Shown: positions 54,601 through 63,600 of the stretch, in pieces
Layout: each line of letters starts with the position of its first letter
Position numbering within the stretch: position 1 is the stretch's first letter
DNA from: G965203045 sp965203045
GTDB taxonomy: Bacteria > Pseudomonadota > Gammaproteobacteria > PS1 > Pseudothioglobaceae
DNA: 64,000 nucleotides
Reading direction: 5' to 3'
Assembly: GCA_965203045.1 (NCBI GenBank)
Contig: OZ241850.1
Span: 1,054,001-1,118,000, forward strand
Translations under genes and position numbers: made by a program
The notes under the pieces: model-generated
Database searches by the model: none
What the model was told of the DNA's origin: nothing
What the model saw: only the letters and a program-made list of their open reading frames with translations

Positions 54601-57600
54601 TATTGGTGTTTACGATTTAGACCTTATTGTTAGCGATGGCGAACAGCAAGATTTACAAAGTTTTACTATTAGGGTTACCAGTGATGGTAGTTGTATTTTG
54701 GTGGCGCCATTTAGTTTTGATACGATTACCAATGCTGCCTTAGGCTCAACTATTACCTCTGTTGCTATCACAGTTGCTACCAACACCCTAGACCCGCAAA
54801 GCACATTTACTATTAGTATTGAAGGTGATGATGCGCGCTATTCTATTAACGATGGTGGCTATACAAACACAGGTGGGGTAGTTAGTATTGGGGATAGTGT
54901 TAGGGTGCAAATTGTAGCCAGTAGCGAACTAAATACCACAAAAACAGCAACTATTAACATAGATAATATCGCAGCTGCCTTTACTATTGCCACTATTGCA
55001 GAGTTTCTAACTATTGTTGATGGTAATAGAGTTATTAGTTATGGCGCTGATGATTTTATCCTTGTTGCCCGAGGTGGGGTAGATGCAGACAACGCCACTT
55101 GGACATCCAGTGTCCCAAGTGTTGCTACTATTGATGAGAATAGTGGTTCTGTAACAATTATAGGCGTTGGTATTACTACTATTACCGCTAGAAGTGGTGA
55201 TGATGAGACAACTATTAGCATTAGTGTTACTCCTATAACGCTTAGCCCAACTTTTGTTGGTGAGTCAACCTTTGTTTATGACACTAACATAAGAACTGTG
55301 CTCGCAACTATCACCAGCGGCATAGTAGGTGCTGATGATATTAGCCTTAGCATAAGTGGGGCAACTGCAACAGATGTTGGCAACTACAATATCAACTTAG
55401 CACTGATAGGCGCTTCTAGCCTTAACTACCGTTTAAGCACAACTACTCTTAGCTGGTCAATCACAAAAGCAGACCAAACTGGCTTTGCTATTATAGTCAG
55501 TAGCACCTTAGAACTAGAAACAACTACGACTGCAACCACAGGCGGCGGACAAGGCACAGGCGCTATTAGTTTTGTCTCTGGTAATCCAGCTATTGCAACT
55601 ATTGACCAAAATGGTATAGTTACTGCGCGAGAATTAGGCACCACCACTATCAGCGCAACTAGAGCCGGCGGTAACAATTACAATGATATCAGCGCTAGCG
55701 CTCTATTAACAGTGGTAGATACAACTCCAGATCCATTTAGCTTCACTGCGATAACAAACGCAGAGACAAATACATTCATTACCTCTAATATAGCAATTAT
55801 TACTGGTTTTGACAGCACTGTTAGCATTAGTGTTGAAGGCGGTTCCTATATAATAGGCGCTAATCCGCCAACCACAGCTGATGGCATAATTACCGCAGGC
55901 GCTACTGTTGCTGTTCAGGTTTTATCTAGCAGCGAGTTTAACACTCAAACCATTGCCACCTTAACCATAGGTTCTGGTGTTGGACTAACAAGGGCAATAT
56001 TTAGTGTTACCACCGAACGAATACCAGAATTTATTACTTTAATTTTAAGCGCGTCTAATACTACTGCTGATAATCCTATAACCATTACTATAAGCGCTAG
56101 TGATGCTGAGGGTGTAATTGATATTGATGAATTAGTGGCAACTGTGGTCCTAGCAGGCGCTAGTATCTTAATTGATGGCAACGAGATAACCTACACCCCC
56201 AGCACTGTTGGTAGTGAAATTATTAGCATTACTAGCATAAATGGTATAAATGTTAGTGGTATTATTGGCAGTAGCGCTACATTTGATGTTACCCATGGTG
56301 TGATTGCTAGAATTGAATTAGAGCCACAAAACCCCACTTTTGTAGTAGATAATGTGGGCGAAGCAGAGAGCGTTATAATTGCTGTTATCCTATACGATGC
56401 AAACAATAATTTAATATTAGCTGAAACGCTTGTTACTGTTTTAGGAGGCGGAGTTTTTGGCACTACAGATAGTTCTACTACAGGCGGTAGAACAGATGTT
56501 ACGATAACCTCTGCAAACACAGGAACGGGCATTGTTACTTTCAACGTTGGTGCTATATCTGTCACAACTACTGTTACTGCTGTTGAGATAGCAAATATAG
56601 GCTTTACAGGCATTAGGGATACCAACACTGATAGTCCTATAATTATTACCATAAGCGCTACTGATTCTGCTGGCGATGCAATTGATATTAATGAATTAGG
56701 GGTAACCACAGACCTAGCAGGCGCCGCTATATTGACAGCAACTCACCAGATTACCTACATTCCTAGCATTGCTGGTGCTGAAACTATTAGCATTACCAGC
56801 ATAAATGGTCTAGATGTGAGTAGTCTTAGTGGCATTAGCGCTGTGTTTAGTGTTACTATCGCTCCTGCCTTTACTAGCATACCAATAACTGCTGCCAGAG
56901 TTGGTAGTTTATACCGATACAGGTTAACAGCCAGCGATGATGATAGCGCTAATCTTGTCTTTGGTGTCGCGCCGGGCGTTGAGCTACCAAGCTGGTTAGC
57001 TATTGATGCAGTTGTAACCACTTTTTCAGGTTCAGGCATAGAGGGTAATGTTGATGATTCGTTCAACTCAGTCAGATTTGGGGCCTTAGCGCGTATTACA
57101 GTTGATAGCAGTGGTAATATTGTTGTTGTTGATGCCAGTAATAATCGCATTCGTAGCATTGATGCAAATGGCGCGGTAACCACTATTGCTGGTGGTGGTA
57201 GTATTCATTTTAATGAACCTGGTTTTGTTGATGCTACTGGTACCGCAGCTAGGTTTGATAATCCAAGGGGTGTTGCAATTGATGCTAGTGGCAATATTAT
57301 TATTGCCGATTCCAATAATCATCGTATTCGTAGTATTAGCGCAGGCGGCGTGGTAAGTACTATTGCTGGTGGTGGTTTGACAGGTACTGCAAATGGTAGT
57401 TTTGCTGACGGAGATAGAGACACAGCTAGGTTTAATCGTCCAACTGATGTAGCAATTGACGCTAGCGGTAACATTATTGTCGCTGATAGTTTTAATTCTC
57501 GTATTCGCAGCATTACTCAACAAGGCACAGTGACTACTATTGCTGGTAGCCAAACTGGTTTTTTTGATGGCGCTAGCGCCACAGCTAGATTTAGTTCTCC

Positions 57601-60600
57601 ATTGGGTGTTGAGATTGATGATAGTGGTAATATTATTGTGGCTGATGGAGGTAGTAATCATCGTGTTCGCAGAATTACCCCAGATGGCACAGTAAGCACT
57701 ATTGCTGGTGGTGTGGAAGGTTTTGCTAATGGTATTGGTAGTGATGCTAGATTTGACACACCGCATGATTCTGTAATTGATGCTGGCGGTAATATTATTG
57801 TTTCTGATAGACTTAATCATCGTATCCGCAGCATTGCCCCAGATAGAACAGTAAGCACTATTGCTGGTACAGGTCCAACTGGTCCTTTTAGTAGTGGTGA
57901 TTTTGCCGATGGTGTCGGCGCTATGGCTAGGTTTAATAGGCCAATAGGTGTTGCAATTGATGCTAGTGGCAATATTATTGTTGCCGATACAGGTAATTTC
58001 AGAATTCGTAAAATTGATAGAAATAACCTTGTAGGCACCCCTCTTAATTGCGATGATATTGGTATTTATAGTGCAACTATTATTGTTAGCGACGGCATGT
58101 CTCAAGATTTGCAAAGTTTTGATATTGTTGTAGCAGATGATGGTAATTGTGGCGTCATTCCAACCAATTTAGCGCTCAGCACTACCACTATAGATGAAAG
58201 CATAGATAGGGACAGTGTAATTGCTCATATTAGCGCCGATAATAATAATCCCGCTAGTCTTAGTTTTAGTATTGTTGGTGGCGCGGATAGAGATAGTTTT
58301 GAAATCGGCGGCGGTAGTCAATTGATTATTAACCATAAACCTGATTTTGAGACCCAGAGCAGTTATGAAATTATCATTGCCGTTAGTGATGGCATACATT
58401 TGGTAACCAAAGCCTTTAATATTAATGTTAATGATGTTACCCCTGTTTTTACTAGCGTCCCAATGGTAACTGTTACCAGAGTTAGTAGCTTATACCAATA
58501 TAATTTAAGCACCAGAGATGGTGATAATACTAACCTTATCTTCAGCGCAGCTCCAGATAATGAATTGCCAAGTTGGTTAACTATTAGCACGGTTGTAACT
58601 ACTTTAGCAGGTGACGGTTTATCTGATGATGATGATGGCGCTACTAGCACAGCTAGCTTTAGTTTACCAATAGGTGTTGCAATTGATGCTGTTGGTAATA
58701 TTATTGTCGCTGATGCTACCAATAATCGTATACGTAGCATTGACTCAGATGGGATGGTAAGAACTGTTGCTGGTAGTAGTAGGGGTTTTGCTGATGGCGC
58801 TAGTTCTACAGCTCAATTTAACTTCCCAACAGATGTTGCAATTGATGCTGTTGGTAATATTATTGTCGCTGACTTTGCAAATCATCGCATTCGCAGTATT
58901 AGTCCAAGCGGCGCAGTAAGGACTATTGCTGGTAGTGATATTGGTTTTGCTGATGGCGCTAGTTCTACAGCTCAATTTAGATTCCCAACAGATGTTGCAA
59001 TTGATAGCGTTGGTAATATTATTGTTGCTGATAGGGATAATCATCGTATTCGTCGTATCAGCGCAGATGGCATGGTAACTACCGTTGCTGGTAGTGGTGT
59101 TGCTGATTTTGCTGATGGTGCCAGCAATACGGCTGGATTTAATTCACCAACAGGCGTTGCAATTGATGCTGTTGGTAATATTATTGTCGCTGATGCTACC
59201 AATAATCGTATACGTAGCATTGACTCAGATGGGATGGTAAGAACTGTTGCTGGCAGTGATAATGCTGGTTTGTCTGATGGTATTGGTAGTAGCGCTTTAT
59301 TTGATATGCCGTCTGATGTTGCAATTGACTTTTCAGGCAATATTATTGTTGCTGATAGAGGTAATCACCGCATTCGCAGCATTGGTTCAGACGATGTAGT
59401 AACCACTATTAGTGGTGGTTTTGGTTTTGCTGATGGCGCTAGTGCCATAGCTAGGTTTGATAATCCAAGGGGTGTTGCAATTGATGTTCTCGGCAATATT
59501 ATTGTTGCTGATACTAGCAATAATCGCATTCGTAAAATTGATAGAAATAATATTGCCCTTGTAGGTACTCCCAGTTGTGGTGATATTGGGTTTTATAATT
59601 TAGCTATTATGGTTAGCGATGGCGCATTTCAAGATTTGCAAAGTTTTAATGTTGCTGTAGCAGATGATGGTAGTTGTGGCGCAATTCCAACTAATTTAGC
59701 GCTCAGCTCTACTACTATAGATGAAAATATCCTCGCAGATAGTGTTATTGCCACTATTAGCGCCGATGATAATAATCCCGCTAGCCTTAGTTTTAGTATT
59801 GTTGGTGGCGCAGATAGCGCTAGTTTTAGCATTAGTGATGGTAATCAATTAGTGATTGACCACAGCCCCGACCTTGAGACCCAAAATAGTTATGAGGTTA
59901 TTATTGCCGTTGATGATACATTACATATTGTTACTAGAAGTTTTAGGATTGATGTTTTTGATATTGAAAGATTCCCCGTTTTTACTAGCGACCCAATTAC
60001 TAGGACTAGAGTTGATAGTTTGTATCAGTATAGTTTAAGTGCTAGCGACAGTGATAGCGCTAACCTTGTCTTTAGACCAGCTCCAGATAGCGAATTACCA
60101 AGTTGGCTAGCTATTGGTGCAGTTGTAAGCACTATTGCTGGTAGTGGTACACTTGGTTTTGCTGATGGCGCTAGCTTTACAGCTGGGTTTCACAGACCAA
60201 GAGGTATTACAATTGACACCAGTAGCGGTGATATTATTGTTGCTGATAGCAATAATCACCGTATTCGTCGCATTAGCCCAGACGGTTCAGTAAGGACTAT
60301 TGCTGGTAATGGTATACAAGATTTTGCTGATGGCGCTAGCGCTACAGCTATGTTTGCTTTCCCAACGGATGTCGTAATTGATGCTAGCGGTAATATTATT
60401 GTTGCCGACCAAAGAAACCATCGTATTCGCAGCATTAGCGCAGATGGCACAGTAACCACTATTGCTGGTAGTGGCACAAGTGGTTTTGCTGATGGCGCTA
60501 GCGCCACAGCTATGTTTGATTCTCTAGAGTCTATTGCAATTGATGCTAGTGGCAATATTATTGTTGCTGATAGCGGTAATCGCCGCATTCGTAAAATTAC

Positions 60601-63600
60601 CCCAGATGACATGGTAAGCACTATTGCTGGTAGTAGCACAAGTGGTTTTGCTGATGGCGCTAGCGCCACAGCTATGTTTTTCGCCCCAAGGGGTATTGCA
60701 ATTGATGCTAGTGGCAATATTATTGTTGCCGACCAAAGAAACCATCGTATTCGCAGCATTAGCGCAGATGGCACAGTAACCACTATTGCTGGTAGTGGCA
60801 CAAGTGGTTTTGCTGATGGCGCTAGCGCCACAGCTAGATTTAATAATCCATTTGATGTTGCAGTTGATGCTAGCGGCAATATTATTATTGTTGATAGTCG
60901 TAATCACCGCATTCGTAGTATTGCCCTAGGTGGGGAGGTAACTACTATTGCTGGTGCGGGCGCGGTGGGTGCTGGAAATGGTCGTTTTGCTGATGGCACT
61001 AGCGGTGCAGCTAGATTTGATACCCCAACGGGTGTTGTAATTGACCTTTCAGGTGATATTATTATTGCCGATAGCCTTAATCATCGCATTCGTAGAATTA
61101 GTAACAATAACTTTGTCCTTGCAGGCACTCCCGATTGTGATGATGTTGGTATTCATGATTTAGCTGTTATTGTTAGTGATGGTGAATTTCAAGATTTGCA
61201 AAGTTTTGATATTATTGTAGCAGATGATGGCAGTTGTGGTGCAATTCCAACCAATTTAGCGCTCAGCGATACTGCTATAAGTGAAAATATCCTCGCAGAT
61301 AGTGTTATTGCCACTATTAGCGCTGATGATAATAATCCTGCCAGCCTTAGTTTTAGTATTGTTGGTGGCGCAGATAGCGCTAGTTTTAGCATTAGTGATG
61401 GTAATCAATTAGTGATTGACCATAGCCCAGATATTGAGACCCAAGACAGCTATGAAATTATTATTGCCGTTAGCGACTTTATACATAGAACAACTAAAAC
61501 CTTTAATATTAGTGTTAATAATGCCCCTGCTTTTACCAGCATCCCAATGGTAACTACTACTAGAGTTGGTGGTTTATACCGATATGCTTTAAGCGCCAGA
61601 GATACTGATAGCGCTAGCCTTGTTTTCAACGCAGCTCCGGGCACTGAGTTACCGGGGTGGTTAAATATTGGTTTATTTGTAAGCACTTTAGCGGGCGATG
61701 GTGTAGCAGGTAGTGATGATGGCGCTACTAATACAGCTAGCTTTAATTTCCCAGGTCATGTTGTAATTGATGCCAGCGGTAATGTGGTTGTTGCTGATAC
61801 CTCTAATCACCGTATTCGTAGAATTACCCCAGAAGGCGTATCCACTGTTGCTGGTAGTAGTGTGCAGGGCTTCCGTAATGGCGCTAGCGCTGAAGCTAGA
61901 TTTGCTTTCCCAAGGGGTGTTGCAATTGATGCTGGTGGTAATATTATTGTTGCTGACCAAAATAATAATCTTATTCGTAGCATTACCCCAGGTGGCACGG
62001 TAACCACTATTGCTGGTGATGATGCTGGTCTTAGATTTGGTTCTACTGATGGCACTGGCACTATGGCTAGATTTTGGTCTCCAGCGGGTGTTGCAATTGA
62101 TGCTGGTGGTAATATTATTGTTGCTGACTTAGGTAGTTTTCGTATTCGCAGTATTGCTACAAATTTATTAGTAAGTACTATTGCTGGTAGTAGTCGGGGT
62201 TTTACCGATGGCGCTAGCGCTACAGCGCAATTTGATAGGCCAAGGGGTGTTGCAATTGACACTAGCGGTAATATTATTGTTGCTGATGATTTTAATCATC
62301 GTATTCGTAGTATTGCCTCAGATGGCACAGTAATTACCATTGCTGGTAGTGAGACTGGTTTTGCTGATGGAGCTGGCGCCACAGCGCAATTTAATACGCC
62401 AAGGGGTGTTGCAATTGACACTAACGGTAATATTATTGTTGCTGATATGCGCAATAATAGTATTCGCAGTGTTACCTCAGAAGGGACGGTAACCACTATT
62501 GCTACTGGTTTTAATAGGCCAGCGGGTGTTGCAATTGACTTTTTAGGTGGTATTGTTGTTGCTGATACTAATAATCATCTCATTCGTAAAATTGATAGAA
62601 ATAACCTTATGGGCACTCCTAGATGCGATGATATTGGTATTTATAATTTAGCTATTATTGTTAGTGATGGCAGGTCTCAAGATTTACAAAGTTTTGATAT
62701 TGCTGTAGCGGATGATGGTAGTTGTGGTTTAATTCCAACTAATTTAGCCCTTAGCACTACCACTATAGGTGAAAATATTCTCGCAGATAGCGTTATTGCC
62801 ACTATTAGCGCTGATGATAGCGATAATCCTGCCAGCCTTAGTTTTAGTATTGTTGGTGGCGCAGATGGAGCTAGTTTTAGCATTAGTGGCGATAATCAAT
62901 TAGTAATTGACCATAGCCCTAACTTTGAGGCTCAAAATAGTTATGAAATTATTATTGCCGTTAGCGACGTTATACATAGAACAACCAAAACTTTCAATAT
63001 TATTGTTGATAATGCCCCTGCTTTTACTAGTGCGCCAATTACTAGGGCTATAGTTGATGGTTTATACCGCTATAACTTGAGCGCTAGTGATAGCGATAGT
63101 AGCAACCTTGTTTTTAGCGTGGACCCAGATACTGAATTACCAAGCTGGTTGACTACTGTTGATACTTTTGTGACCACTTTGGCAGGAAGTTCATTTGGTG
63201 GTGTTGATGGCGCTAGCGCTACAGCGCAATTTAATAGCCCAACGGGTGTTGCAATTGATGCTAGTGGCAATATTATTATTGCTGATAGGAATAATCACCG
63301 TATTCGCAGTATTGCCTCAGATGGCACAGTGACAACCATTGCCGGTGATGGCACATTTGGTTTTACTGATGGCGCTAGCGCTACAGCGCAATTTAATAAC
63401 CCAACGGGGATTACAATTGACACCAGCGGTAATATTATTATTGCTGATAGGGATAATCATAGTATTCGCAGTATTGACTCAGATGGCATGGTGAGAACCA
63501 TTGCTGGTGATGGCACTTTCGGTTCCACTAATGGCGCTAGCGCTACAGCGCAATTTAATAGCCCAACGGGTGTTGCAATTGACGCTAGTGGCAATATTGT

